A stretch of DNA of 64,000 nt, taken from Fimbriimonadaceae bacterium (GTDB lineage: Bacteria; Armatimonadota; Fimbriimonadia; Fimbriimonadales; Fimbriimonadaceae). Under the pieces are notes generated by a model. The model worked only from the letters and a program-made list of their open reading frames with translations. It had not been told where the DNA came from and did not search any database. Location of the stretch: assembly GCA_019454145.1 (NCBI GenBank), contig CP075366.1, positions 2,645,564 to 2,709,563 on the forward strand. The letters are read 5' to 3'. Positions 47,305 through 55,573 of the stretch are shown here, piece by piece. A program made the position numbers and the translations under genes. How positions within the stretch are numbered: position 1 is the first letter of the stretch; each line of letters starts with the position of its first letter.

Positions 47305-48669
47305 ATGAAACTCAAACGCGCTCCGATGTTCGCAGTAATGGCCTTGTGCTTAGTAGTGCAAGGAGCCATTGCCCGAATCAATTATCCAGTTTGGGAGAAA
47401 AACTATTCTCCCAGAATTGGAAGTGACCTTCGTGGACTGAGCGGCGACCAATTGCTGATTGCATTGGCAGGATTCCGTGAGATGGTTGCGGGAATTCTGT
47501 GGGTTCGTGCTGACACCTATTTTGATGAAGGGAACTATGACGCGATCTTGCCAGTTATTCGATTGGTTACGATGCTTGATCCTAAGCAGATCGATGTCTA
47601 TGCCACTGGTATGTGGCACATTGCCTACAACTTTACGGACGAGCAAAATCGTTCTGACCGCCGTTATATTCCCAGTGCGCTCGCGCTCGGAGAAGAAGGC
47701 GCGCGAAACAATAGCTACACGTACGAATTGTTCTTCGAAACCGGTTGGCTTTGGTATCACAAAATCGATGACGATTACGATAATGCGGTTAAGTGGTGGG
47801 AACAAGCAAACGAAGTAAAAGATATGCAGGCCGCGAGAAAGAACATTCTCGCTATGGCACTCTTGCGCGACGGCAAGCTAATGGAAGCAGCCGAGCACTA
47901 TCAATCTTTGCTGGACAAAGCAGAAGTTGAGTTCAATAAAAACCCAACTGAGTATCAAAATCGGCAGAATCGCGACACCATTGAGTCCAACCTAGATAAC
48001 ACGCTTGTTCGTATGGCTCAACGAGGAAACTTTGCCTTGCTGGGCGGTTACTACGATGAGTGGAACTACGACACTAAGCCTCCTTACGACGTTGGGTTCA
48101 GTGCTCAAGTGGTTGTAGAAGACAGTCGCGTTTTGCGGGTTGAAGGCACTTGGAACGTTCAACCGGTTGGTACTCGCGTGCGCATCACCCTACGTGACGC
48201 AGACAACCCGAATGGCGTACCAGCAGGGATGAAATGGGATCGAAGCGATACAGTTGACCTGGATCCTGAAAAAGACGTCACCTTCATGCAAGATGCGCTC
48301 TTCGTCAAGAACCAGTCGTTCTACCGACGTATAGACATGTCCCGTGATCCCGTAATGTATCCGTTTACAACGGATAAGTATTACGTCGAGTTTTATTACA
48401 ATCCTCGCTCGGGCCCGCCTCACATCCAAGACCGATTTGGCTTCAATGGCGAAGGAATGACCGATTCAAACTTCTTGAATACAGAAATCCGAAATGGTCA
48501 GCGCGTCGTCTATTGCCGACTTGAGCTCACTCGCGATCAGCTGTTGCGAACCGGGGAATGGTCAACCAAAACCCCAGTTGTGAAAACCAAGAACTTTGTA
48601 CCAACTGGTGCTCGCACGGCTGACGACATCATTGATGTCCCTGGCATGCGCAGCGATACCGGTAACTAA
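47305..48669 (+). CDS. membrane-anchored TPR-like protein, partner of the ABC exporter
   Basis: 454 residues with one N-terminal hydrophobic segment (about residues 8-24). Residues ~70-220 form helical repeats resembling TPRs (YDAILPVIRLVTMLDP, and DGKLMEAAEHYQSLLDKA later). The C-terminal half is beta-rich and unassigned. It forms an operon with the ATPase and permease, so it may be an extracytoplasmic component of that system. I do not recognise a named family. Confidence 0.75.
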   Translation: MKLKRAPMFAVMALCLVVQGAIARINYPVWEKNYSPRIGSDLRGLSGDQLLIALAGFREMVAGILWVRADTYFDEGNYDAILPVIRLVTMLDPKQIDVYATGMWHIAYNFTDEQNRSDRRYIPSALALGEEGARNNSYTYELFFETGWLWYHKIDDDYDNAVKWWEQANEVKDMQAARKNILAMALLRDGKLMEAAEHYQSLLDKAEVEFNKNPTEYQNRQNRDTIESNLDNTLVRMAQRGNFALLGGYYDEWNYDTKPPYDVGFSAQVVVEDSRVLRVEGTWNVQPVGTRVRITLRDADNPNGVPAGMKWDRSDTVDLDPEKDVTFMQDALFVKNQSFYRRIDMSRDPVMYPFTTDKYYVEFYYNPRSGPPHIQDRFGFNGEGMTDSNFLNTEIRNGQRVVYCRLELTRDQLLRTGEWSTKTPVVKTKNFVPTGARTADDIIDVPGMRSDTGN

Positions 48670-48672
48670 TCA

Positions 48673-48807
48673 GTCAAGCGCTTGGCGGCAGTTCTAAGGA
48701 ACTGCCGCCGGGAACTGCGCGGCAGGAATTTGGTGAACCCCGTCAGGGCCGGAAGGCAGCAGCGGTAAATCAGAGGACTGGGCGATGCAGCCCTCCCGGC
48801 GCTTGAC
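48673..48807 (+). ncRNA. ffs: signal recognition particle RNA (small bacterial type) with an extra hairpin
   Basis: The conserved SRP tip GTCAGGGCCGGAAGGCAGCAGC lies at 48742-48763. The ends GTCAAGCGC and GCGCTTGAC pair perfectly, and GGGAACTGC pairs with GCAGCCCTCCC inside. Between these two helices on the 5' side is a perfect 10 bp hairpin, GGCGGCAGTT-CTAAGG-AACTGCCGCC (48684-48709), absent from E. coli 4.5S RNA. The RNA binds Ffh in co-translational targeting. A short T-rich run follows. It lies just before dnaX, as in many Firmicutes. Confidence 0.92.
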
Positions 48808-48878
48808 TCTATTTTTAGAAATGAAGCCCAAATTCCTCCCGTTTTGGGCTGGATTCAGATAAAGTTGATGAGACCGAA

Positions 48879-50555
48879 GTGAGTTATCTAGCCCTGTTCC
48901 GAAAGTATCGAAGCCAGTCGTTTGAAGATTTGGTTGGGCAGGATCACGTCGTTCGCACCCTTAAGAATTCCATCACTCAGGGCAAAATCGCACAGGCATA
49001 TTTGTTTACCGGCCCACGGGGCACAGGTAAGACATCAACTGCACGTCTTTTAGCCAAAGCTGTGAACTGCACTGGCGGGCCAAGCGGTGAAATCCCCGCA
49101 GATTGTCCGATTTGTGCTGAAATTACTTCTGGAAGTTGCATGGATGTAATCGAACTAGATGCCGCCAGTGAATCCGGCGTACAGCAAGTTCGCGATCATA
49201 TTGTCGAAGCAAGTGAATATCAGCCAGCGCAGTGCCGATACAAGGTTTTTATCATTGACGAGGTTCACGATCTCAGCCGCCAAGCTTTTGATGCGTTACT
49301 CAAAACCATTGAAGAACCGCCGCCTCACGTTATTTTTATTCTTGCGACTACCGAGTTTCATAAGGTTCCGCCTACCATTCGGAGTCGCTGCCAGAAGTTT
49401 GAATTCCACCGTGGTTCAATGCAAAACCTGGTTTCCCGCTTGAACTACGTGATTGAGCAAGAAAACTTGAATGCTGAACCAGCGGCAGTCACGGCTATCG
49501 CTCGGCTGAGTGATGGAGGCTATCGAGATGCGCTGACCTTGCTTGAGCAAGCGATAGTTACGGCCGATGGCAAACTCACGCTGGAGCATGTTTACGATCA
49601 ACTTGGCTTGTTAAATGACGAGGTCACAGATTCACTGATCCTGGCGATGGTGGAGGGAAACCTCGAAGCGATTATCGGTGGGCTTGAAGAAATCTATCAG
49701 CGAGGTCGCGATCCGCAGTCCATTCTGGAATCTTTGATGTACCGCCTAGCTGACTTAACACGAGCGCTATTGCAAGCGGGCAGCAATGGCAATGATGCGG
49801 CGATGGAAGCCGGATTGACGGCAAAAGCGAGCCGCATTGGCGCTGAGAAACTGCTGAAAATTAGGTCTGAAATCTCCATTCGGCATAAGTCAGTGCGTGA
49901 AGTAAGCATTCCAAGAATTTGGCTAGAGGCCGAATGTTTGAAGGTGGCCTTGCTTTTGCAAGAGTCCGCGCCGATCCCTGCGCCAGTTCAGCGACCAGTG
50001 ATGAAGGAGGCAAAGCCAGTAGAACGAGTCACTTCATCCCCAAGCGCAGTTGCAGAAGTGCGAGAACCAGTAGCGCAGAAAGAAGCGGAACCCTCGCCCT
50101 CCGTTGAGACTGAATCCAATCAAGAGCCATTTGAGGTCGAAGAAGTTAAAACGGAAGAGCCGCAAACTCAAACGGCTACTGCTGGCCCGGAAGATGAAGT
50201 TTGGCAACGGGTGAGCGCAGAAATGTGCGCGAAATCACCCACAGCGGCTATCCACTTGCCCGGAAGTGTTGCCACCGGAAAAGACAGCGGAGTGGTCACA
50301 GTAGAGTTTGAGAAAGCGGTTCACTCAGATTGGGTGACTGGAAAAACTGCGCTGGTAAAGGCGTTGCGGGAATCGTGGCAAGCGATTACTGGCGAAGAAG
50401 TGATGTTTAAGTTCATTTCTAACGGCAAAGTGACCCGCCGCACACCGAAAATGGAGAAGGCTTCGGTAGAATCTCCACTAGAAGGTGATCGCCTAGCCGA
50501 TGCGGCAAAACGCATTTTTGGCACGGCAAATGAAGCACCAAATGATGTCTCATGA
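48879..50555 (+). CDS. dnaX: DNA polymerase III gamma/tau subunit
   Basis: 558 residues. Walker A GPRGTGKT at 45-52, zinc cysteines at about 64, 76, 79 and 87, Walker B VFIIDEVHD, and the SRC arginine motif at TIRSRCQKF. After domain III come a Pro/Glu/Val-rich linker (about 365-440) and a short C-terminal domain. It loads the sliding clamp. GTG start. It overlaps ybaB by 4 nt in the dnaX-ybaB-recR order known from many bacteria. No programmed frameshift slippery A-run was noticed. Confidence 0.96.
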   Translation: MSYLALFRKYRSQSFEDLVGQDHVVRTLKNSITQGKIAQAYLFTGPRGTGKTSTARLLAKAVNCTGGPSGEIPADCPICAEITSGSCMDVIELDAASESGVQQVRDHIVEASEYQPAQCRYKVFIIDEVHDLSRQAFDALLKTIEEPPPHVIFILATTEFHKVPPTIRSRCQKFEFHRGSMQNLVSRLNYVIEQENLNAEPAAVTAIARLSDGGYRDALTLLEQAIVTADGKLTLEHVYDQLGLLNDEVTDSLILAMVEGNLEAIIGGLEEIYQRGRDPQSILESLMYRLADLTRALLQAGSNGNDAAMEAGLTAKASRIGAEKLLKIRSEISIRHKSVREVSIPRIWLEAECLKVALLLQESAPIPAPVQRPVMKEAKPVERVTSSPSAVAEVREPVAQKEAEPSPSVETESNQEPFEVEEVKTEEPQTQTATAGPEDEVWQRVSAEMCAKSPTAAIHLPGSVATGKDSGVVTVEFEKAVHSDWVTGKTALVKALRESWQAITGEEVMFKFISNGKVTRRTPKMEKASVESPLEGDRLADAAKRIFGTANEAPNDVS

Positions 50556-50893
50556 AACTCCCTAAGAATTTTGGTGGTCAGAACATGGGTGGCGGCAACC
50601 TCATGGCCCAAGCTCAAAGCGCAATGGCTCGCGCTCAAAACCTTGATGCTGAACTTGCCGCAGAGCGATTCAGCATTGAAAAAGGCGCAATCCAGTGCGA
50701 GTTCAATGGTCTGGGCGAACTGCAATCCCTTAAGATTGACCCGAGCGCAGTTGATCCAGAAGATGTTGAAATGCTTGAAGATATGATCGTTGCGGCGGTA
50801 AAGGATGGCTTTGCAAAGGCCACCGAAACTCGCGACGCTAAAGTTCAAGAAATCATGCCCAATATCCCCGGGCTTGATAAGCTTGGGTTCTAA
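50552..50893 (+). CDS. ybaB: YbaB/EbfC nucleoid-associated protein
   Basis: 113 residues of the YbaB family: a Met/Gly/Gln-rich N-terminus, the GLGELQSLKIDPSAVDPEDVEMLEDMIVAAVKDGFAKA core and a short C-terminus. It forms tweezer-like dimers that bind DNA. The ATG overlaps the dnaX stop by 4 nt and recR begins 3 nt after its stop. Confidence 0.94.
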   Translation: MKLPKNFGGQNMGGGNLMAQAQSAMARAQNLDAELAAERFSIEKGAIQCEFNGLGELQSLKIDPSAVDPEDVEMLEDMIVAAVKDGFAKATETRDAKVQEIMPNIPGLDKLGF

Positions 50894-50896
50894 TTT

Positions 50897-51490
50897 ATGC
50901 AGTACGCCCGCCCACTGGCGGAGCTTATTGCTCAGTTAGAACGATTGCCAGGAGTTGGCCCGAAATCGGCGCAACGCCTGGCATTTCACGTTTTGCGGAT
51001 GCCAGAAGATGATGTCCGCCGATTATCAGAATCTCTGATCACGGCTAAGCGGAGCCTACAACTATGTTCTATCTGCCAGAACGTAAGCGAAGCCGATAGA
51101 TGCGAACTGTGCAACGATCCTCGCCGGTCTGGTGATGTGATATGCGTTGTGGCAGAACCACGCGACATTGCCGCAATGGAACGGCTCAATGAATTTCGAG
51201 GGCTTTACCATGTTCTGCACGGTTTGCTGAACCCTATGGATGGTATCGGGCCGGAGCAACTTAAGGTTCGAGAACTCGTTTCTCGTTTAGTTGAAGGGGT
51301 TGACGAGGTTATTATCGCAACGAATCCAACTGTTGAAGGCGATACGACTGCGTTTTATTTAGCTAAGCTCATCAAACCACTAGGCGTTAAAGTCACAAGG
51401 CTTGCTCACGGTATGCCCGTTGGTGGAGAATTGGATTACGCCGACACGGCGACTTTGCTCAGCGCACTTGAATACAGAAGGGAAATCTAG
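50897..51490 (+). CDS. recR: recombination protein RecR
   Basis: 197 residues. Helix-hairpin-helix at LPGVGPKSAQRLAFH, zinc cysteines in CSICQNVSEADRCELC, then a Toprim domain with VVAEPRDIAAMER and the C-terminal ATNPTVEGDTTAFYL and RLAHGMPVGGELDYAD blocks. It works with RecO and RecF to load RecA at gaps. It ends 2 nt before purD. Confidence 0.97.
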   Translation: MQYARPLAELIAQLERLPGVGPKSAQRLAFHVLRMPEDDVRRLSESLITAKRSLQLCSICQNVSEADRCELCNDPRRSGDVICVVAEPRDIAAMERLNEFRGLYHVLHGLLNPMDGIGPEQLKVRELVSRLVEGVDEVIIATNPTVEGDTTAFYLAKLIKPLGVKVTRLAHGMPVGGELDYADTATLLSALEYRREI

Positions 51491-51492
51491 GC

Positions 51493-52740
51493 ATGAAAAT
51501 ATTGGTTATTGGTGGTGGTGGTCGCGAACATGCTCTTTGCTGGAAGTTAGCGGGAGAAGGGCATGAACTTTTTTGTGCCCCTGGGAATCCGGGCATTGCA
51601 GAAGTTGCCGTTTGCAACCAAATCAAAATCAATGATCGCAAAGGATTGCTCGATTGGGCCAAAGAGGTGCAAGCCGAATTAGTAGTTGTTGGCCCCGAAG
51701 ATCCGCTGATTTCTGGGATGGCAGATATGTTTCGCGAGAACGGTTTTCTTGTGTTCGGCCCAGGGCAAGATGCAGCCCGACTTGAGGGAAGCAAGGCGTT
51801 CAGCAAAGATATGATGAAGCGGGCGGGAGTTCCTACGGCCCGACATCAAGTATTCAGTGATCCCGGCGCAGCCAAAGAATTTGCCGCCCAGTTATGTGCC
51901 TCAGATGAAGGAGTGGTCATCAAAGCAAGCGGAGCCGCCCTCGGGAAAGGGGTTGTCGTTTGCGATGACTTTGAGCACGCAGAAATTGTGATCGAAGAAA
52001 TGTTGGTCGGCGGAATCATGGGCGATGCAGGACGCACGATTGTTGTTGAAGAACGACTGCGAGGAAAGGAATTCAGCTTACTTACACTGGTGAGCCGATC
52101 GCAAATCCGAAGTTTGCCAGTTGCTCAAGATTACAAGCGCATTGGCGATGGCGACACGGGGCTAAACACGGGTGGAATGGGGAGCTATTCGCCAGTTAAT
52201 TGGGTGTCGGATGATTTAGTCGCTCAAGTTGAAGAGGAAGTCGTCAAGCCGATTCTCGCCAGCTTGGCAGAGTTAGATATTGATTTTCGAGGTGTACTGT
52301 TTAGCGGCCTGATGCTGGTGGGCGAGCACCCTTACTGCCTGGAATACAATGTCCGGTTCGGTGATCCGGAAATTCAAACAATTGTTTCGCGGCTGGGCGA
52401 TGGCTTTGCGGAAGCCTTGCTTGCTTGCGCAAAGGGTGAAGCCATTCCTGAAATCAGTGTGCAAAACAACGCGGCTTGTACGGTCGTAGTTGCTAGTGGC
52501 GGTTATCCGGGCGAATATGAAAAAGGGAACAAGATTTCCGTAAAATCGGTTCCAGATTCAGTTACCCACTTTCACGCAGGCACGGCAAATTCCGGTGGCG
52601 ATTTAGTAACGGCGGGCGGCCGAGTCATCGCCGTTTGCGGAGTGGGTTCAGATTTAGAATCAGCACGAGAACATGCTTACGCCGGGGTAGATGGCGTTTC
52701 CTTTTCTGGCAAGCAGTTCCGCAGTGATATTGCCAAATAG
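51493..52740 (+). CDS. purD: phosphoribosylamine-glycine ligase
   Basis: 415 residues, ATP-grasp. GGGGREHALCWKL at the N-terminus, the KASGAALGKGVVV loop, TGGMGSYSP and the metal-binding EYNVRFGDPE are family blocks. It catalyses the second step of purine synthesis. It follows recR by 2 nt, so it may be the last gene of the dnaX operon. It ends 3 nt before the convergent DUF4870 gene. Confidence 0.96.
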   Translation: MKILVIGGGGREHALCWKLAGEGHELFCAPGNPGIAEVAVCNQIKINDRKGLLDWAKEVQAELVVVGPEDPLISGMADMFRENGFLVFGPGQDAARLEGSKAFSKDMMKRAGVPTARHQVFSDPGAAKEFAAQLCASDEGVVIKASGAALGKGVVVCDDFEHAEIVIEEMLVGGIMGDAGRTIVVEERLRGKEFSLLTLVSRSQIRSLPVAQDYKRIGDGDTGLNTGGMGSYSPVNWVSDDLVAQVEEEVVKPILASLAELDIDFRGVLFSGLMLVGEHPYCLEYNVRFGDPEIQTIVSRLGDGFAEALLACAKGEAIPEISVQNNAACTVVVASGGYPGEYEKGNKISVKSVPDSVTHFHAGTANSGGDLVTAGGRVIAVCGVGSDLESAREHAYAGVDGVSFSGKQFRSDIAK

Positions 52741-52743
52741 AAG

Positions 52744-53175
52744 CTAGGGCAAGGTGTTTTCGGCGGAGGCTTTGGCGAGTTTTTTGAGTTCTCGCTTAGG
52801 CCACTGACCTTTCCACGCTTTGCGCGCCTGATTGAAAGCTTGTAGCAGATTCCAGATGAAGAGACTCAAGAAGACAACAACGCTGATGATCAGTCTTGTA
52901 GCGACTTCTTGCCATTCAAATGTGGCCCAGTTAGTTTGGAAGTGATAAACCAACCGCACGATTGTCCAAGTGAGGCTAATCACCATCACTACCAAGAGCA
53001 ATGCCTTCCAAACAATGCCTTCAATAGCTTCTTGCCATGCGTGAGAAGAGATGAATTTCGATGTGTTTTTTGTCACAAAATAAGCGACAAACGGTACCCA
53101 CAGCGGAGCAAATATCCCGGCGATATGGATTGCGGCGGCAACGTTCTTTTCGTGCTTGGTGGGTTCTGGCAACAC
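52744..53175 (-). CDS. DUF4870-like membrane protein
   Basis: 143 residues with about three hydrophobic segments. The start HEKNVAAAIHIAGIFAPLWVPFVAYF and then SSHAWQEAIEGIVWK are typical of DUF4870 (Tic20-like) inner membrane proteins of unknown function. The start is TTG at 53175. It is convergent with purD. Confidence 0.75.
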   Translation of the reverse strand: MLPEPTKHEKNVAAAIHIAGIFAPLWVPFVAYFVTKNTSKFISSHAWQEAIEGIVWKALLLVVMVISLTWTIVRLVYHFQTNWATFEWQEVATRLIISVVVFLSLFIWNLLQAFNQARKAWKGQWPKRELKKLAKASAENTLP

Positions 53176-53376
53176 AGTTGTAGGTTAAGACTGGAAGCAT
53201 CAAATAATGGTTGCAGAGTCCCGAATTGTCAACTTCCTATATGCAATCTGTGATGCCGCATAGAGGAACCATAAAGATCGGATTTATAGAGAACTTAATG
53301 GCGTACCACGAAATATAACGTTCATCGATTCACTCGATGAGGGCATTCACCTTTTGGTGAGATGAGAGAAAAATCA

Positions 53377-54096
53377 ATGAAAAAAACAACACTTACGATT
53401 TTGGCGGTTTTGGCAAGTGCGGCAACTTTTGCAACGGGAAACACCGAACTGAATTTTAAATTAGACCCTGCAATGAGAGAAAAATCTACAACGCTCGGGC
53501 AAAGCAGTACGATCTCACCCGGTTACGGCAAAACTCTATGGGGGCCCACAGGGTTAATCTTTATTCCCACTGCCTTTGTAACAAGTGCGGGCCAAATGAA
53601 TTGGGGCGCGGCTTTCAGCGAAGATTTCAACACGATTACCTTCAATTACGGATTGGTAAAAGATGTGGAAGTCGGTGTAGGCTATCTAGATCGAGATGGC
53701 GGTGACAATAAGCTCATTGCTAACGCAAAGCTGTATATCGTTCCCGCAAATTTAGAGCAGTTTCGGCTTGCGGTTGGCGTCATGGATGTGGCTCATGCAG
53801 TTGACCAGTCACTTTATGTTGTGGGCTCAATTCCTCTCGTAACACCAGACTTTGCCGTGGATCAAGGTGCAATCGGATTGATAGCCCACGTTGGTATTGG
53901 ATCTGGCTATTTCGACGGCGAACCGTTCTTTGGCGCGGAATTGTACTTTGCGCAAGGCTTCTCACTTGCTGGCGAATGGGATACCAAGAATTTCAATCTT
54001 GGCCTGCGGTACGACTTCAATCCTGAGTTTTCGATTCAAGTCGGTAGCTATTCTTCAGCCGCGTTCTTCAAGTTTGGATACACCAAGCGGTTCTAG
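53377..54096 (+). CDS. exported beta-rich, possibly outer-membrane protein
   Basis: 239 residues from the ATG at 53377. Signal peptide ending near ATFA (about residue 20). The mature part alternates polar and hydrophobic residues in strands, with YGLVKDVEVGVGYLDRDG and terminal aromatic residues (KFGYTKRF), as in outer-membrane beta-barrels. The phrase MREKS occurs twice, just upstream of the start and again near residue 35. Function unknown. It is convergent with the SMP-30-like gene. Confidence 0.7.
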   Translation: MKKTTLTILAVLASAATFATGNTELNFKLDPAMREKSTTLGQSSTISPGYGKTLWGPTGLIFIPTAFVTSAGQMNWGAAFSEDFNTITFNYGLVKDVEVGVGYLDRDGGDNKLIANAKLYIVPANLEQFRLAVGVMDVAHAVDQSLYVVGSIPLVTPDFAVDQGAIGLIAHVGIGSGYFDGEPFFGAELYFAQGFSLAGEWDTKNFNLGLRYDFNPEFSIQVGSYSSAAFFKFGYTKRF

Positions 54097-54953
54097 TTAG
54101 AGAAACCCGGCATCACTCCAGCTACATATAGCTGGAGTGAATAAACTCCGGTGCGTGCTGTCACGTACAGTGTTTTGCCATCGGCTCCGCCAAAACAAAG
54201 GTTTGCGGGTTGTTCAGGAAATTTTATATTTTGCAGTCGCTTGCCCTCTGTTGAATAAACGTTGATGCCGTCCCCGCAGGCGGCCCAGATTCTGCCTTCG
54301 CGATCAACTCTAATTCCATCCGGGCCAGGAGAATCGAACTTGAATTTTGGAGTAAGAAGTTTGTTCGGTTCGTAATCAAAAACGTCGATCCCTCCGTCGC
54401 CAGAATCAGCAACGTACAGGGTTTTGCCATCAGGAGAGAATACTAAACCGTTTGGTTGATTACGCCCCTTATAGACTTGTTCCAATCGGTTAGTTTTAGG
54501 TTCAATTTGATAAACAAACTTGAATTCCTGCTCCATCTGCTCCGGTCGAATGCCGTACGTTGGATCAGTAAACAGAATCAGGCCGGATGGATGAATAGCA
54601 ATGTCATTCGGAGAATTCAACCGCTTTCCGTCGAACACGCTGGCAATAGGGGTGGTGACTCCATTCACGGTTTTTGTCACGCTTCGCGAGGTGTGTTCAC
54701 AACTGTAAACATTGCCTTCACGATCAATCGTGTTACCGTTGGTTCCATTTGTGCTTTCCCGCCACTTGGTGACCTCTTTGCCGTTATATTCGTAAATCGT
54801 ATTTGCTGGAATATCAGAAAAGATAAGAGTTCCACGTTGCGTCCAAGTTGGCCCTTCGGTGAATTTGTAAGTTCCCGGAAGCTTGACAATGGTTGCATCC
54901 GGCGCGACGAAATCGTAGGGTTGAGTCATGAGCAAGTAGATCAGGGCCAACAT
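54093..54953 (-). CDS. SMP-30/gluconolactonase-like secreted beta-propeller
   Basis: 286 residues with a short signal peptide. The SGL/LRE family blocks TEGPTWTQRGTLIFSDIPANTIYEYNG, DREGNVYSCEH, LNSPNDIAIHPSG and FTDPTYG are present; the metal ligands Glu, Asn and Asp can be placed in these. Family members hydrolyse lactones. The substrate is not inferable. It ends 4 nt inside the convergent exported protein gene. Confidence 0.9.
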   Translation of the reverse strand: MLALIYLLMTQPYDFVAPDATIVKLPGTYKFTEGPTWTQRGTLIFSDIPANTIYEYNGKEVTKWRESTNGTNGNTIDREGNVYSCEHTSRSVTKTVNGVTTPIASVFDGKRLNSPNDIAIHPSGLILFTDPTYGIRPEQMEQEFKFVYQIEPKTNRLEQVYKGRNQPNGLVFSPDGKTLYVADSGDGGIDVFDYEPNKLLTPKFKFDSPGPDGIRVDREGRIWAACGDGINVYSTEGKRLQNIKFPEQPANLCFGGADGKTLYVTARTGVYSLQLYVAGVMPGFSN

Positions 54954-54956
54954 GGC

Positions 54957-55514
54957 TTACACCAAAGGATAGCCGTTCACGTCGGTTTCTTTGTCACAAA
55001 GAATCAGGATGAAATCAACAAACGCCCAAATAGAAACAACTATTGAGGCTATTCCACACGTCAAAATGCCAAGCCCAATACTTGTTACCAGCATGATAAT
55101 TCCGAGAGTATTTTTGCCTAAATAGAACTTATGAACACCTAATCCGCCGAGGAAGAAAGCTAAAAGTGCGGCAACAATTTTTTGTTTCGGATAATGGTTA
55201 ACTCCACCCGGCATTCCGGGACGCGGATATTGTGCATACGGATTTGGAGGTTGGGTGTACGCTCCCACTTGTGGATATTGTCCGCCTGGCTGATGCACTT
55301 GATTAATGACTTGCGGCTGGTAGGGGGCAGGAGCGGAACCTTGATTTAGGTGTGGAGCGATCAGAGGAAATTGTGATGCAGGGCCACGATTCCCCGTGAC
55401 TCCATCCAAAATCACGGTATCAGGCACGACGCGCCCTTCTCGAATCCACTGTTGAATAGTGTTCAAATCTACTGGACCGTATTGGTTTCCATCGCTGGAA
55501 AGAACTGTATACAT
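54957..55514 (-). CDS. GYF_2 (DUF4339) plus TM2 domain membrane protein
   Basis: 185 residues: an N-terminal GYF_2-like domain (YGPVDLNTIQQWIREGRVVPDT), a Pro/Gln/Tyr-rich linker (about 75-110), then a TM2 domain with two helices and the KFYLGK and GILTCG region, ending in VDFILIL. Such proteins are common in bacteria and poorly understood. It lies 3 nt upstream of the SMP-30-like gene and may be co-transcribed with it. Confidence 0.88.
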   Translation of the reverse strand: MYTVLSSDGNQYGPVDLNTIQQWIREGRVVPDTVILDGVTGNRGPASQFPLIAPHLNQGSAPAPYQPQVINQVHQPGGQYPQVGAYTQPPNPYAQYPRPGMPGGVNHYPKQKIVAALLAFFLGGLGVHKFYLGKNTLGIIMLVTSIGLGILTCGIASIVVSIWAFVDFILILCDKETDVNGYPLV

Positions 55515-55573
55515 TGAATGTGCCTTAACGCAGTTTGCGGAAGACGATCAATTATTGTCAAGCGGCGAGAATA

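Noticed and set aside
53361-53485. Repeated 14-mer ATGAGAGAAAAATC around the start of the exported protein gene
   Set aside because: Only two copies, one at the leader and one inside the gene; not enough to call a repeat element or duplication.
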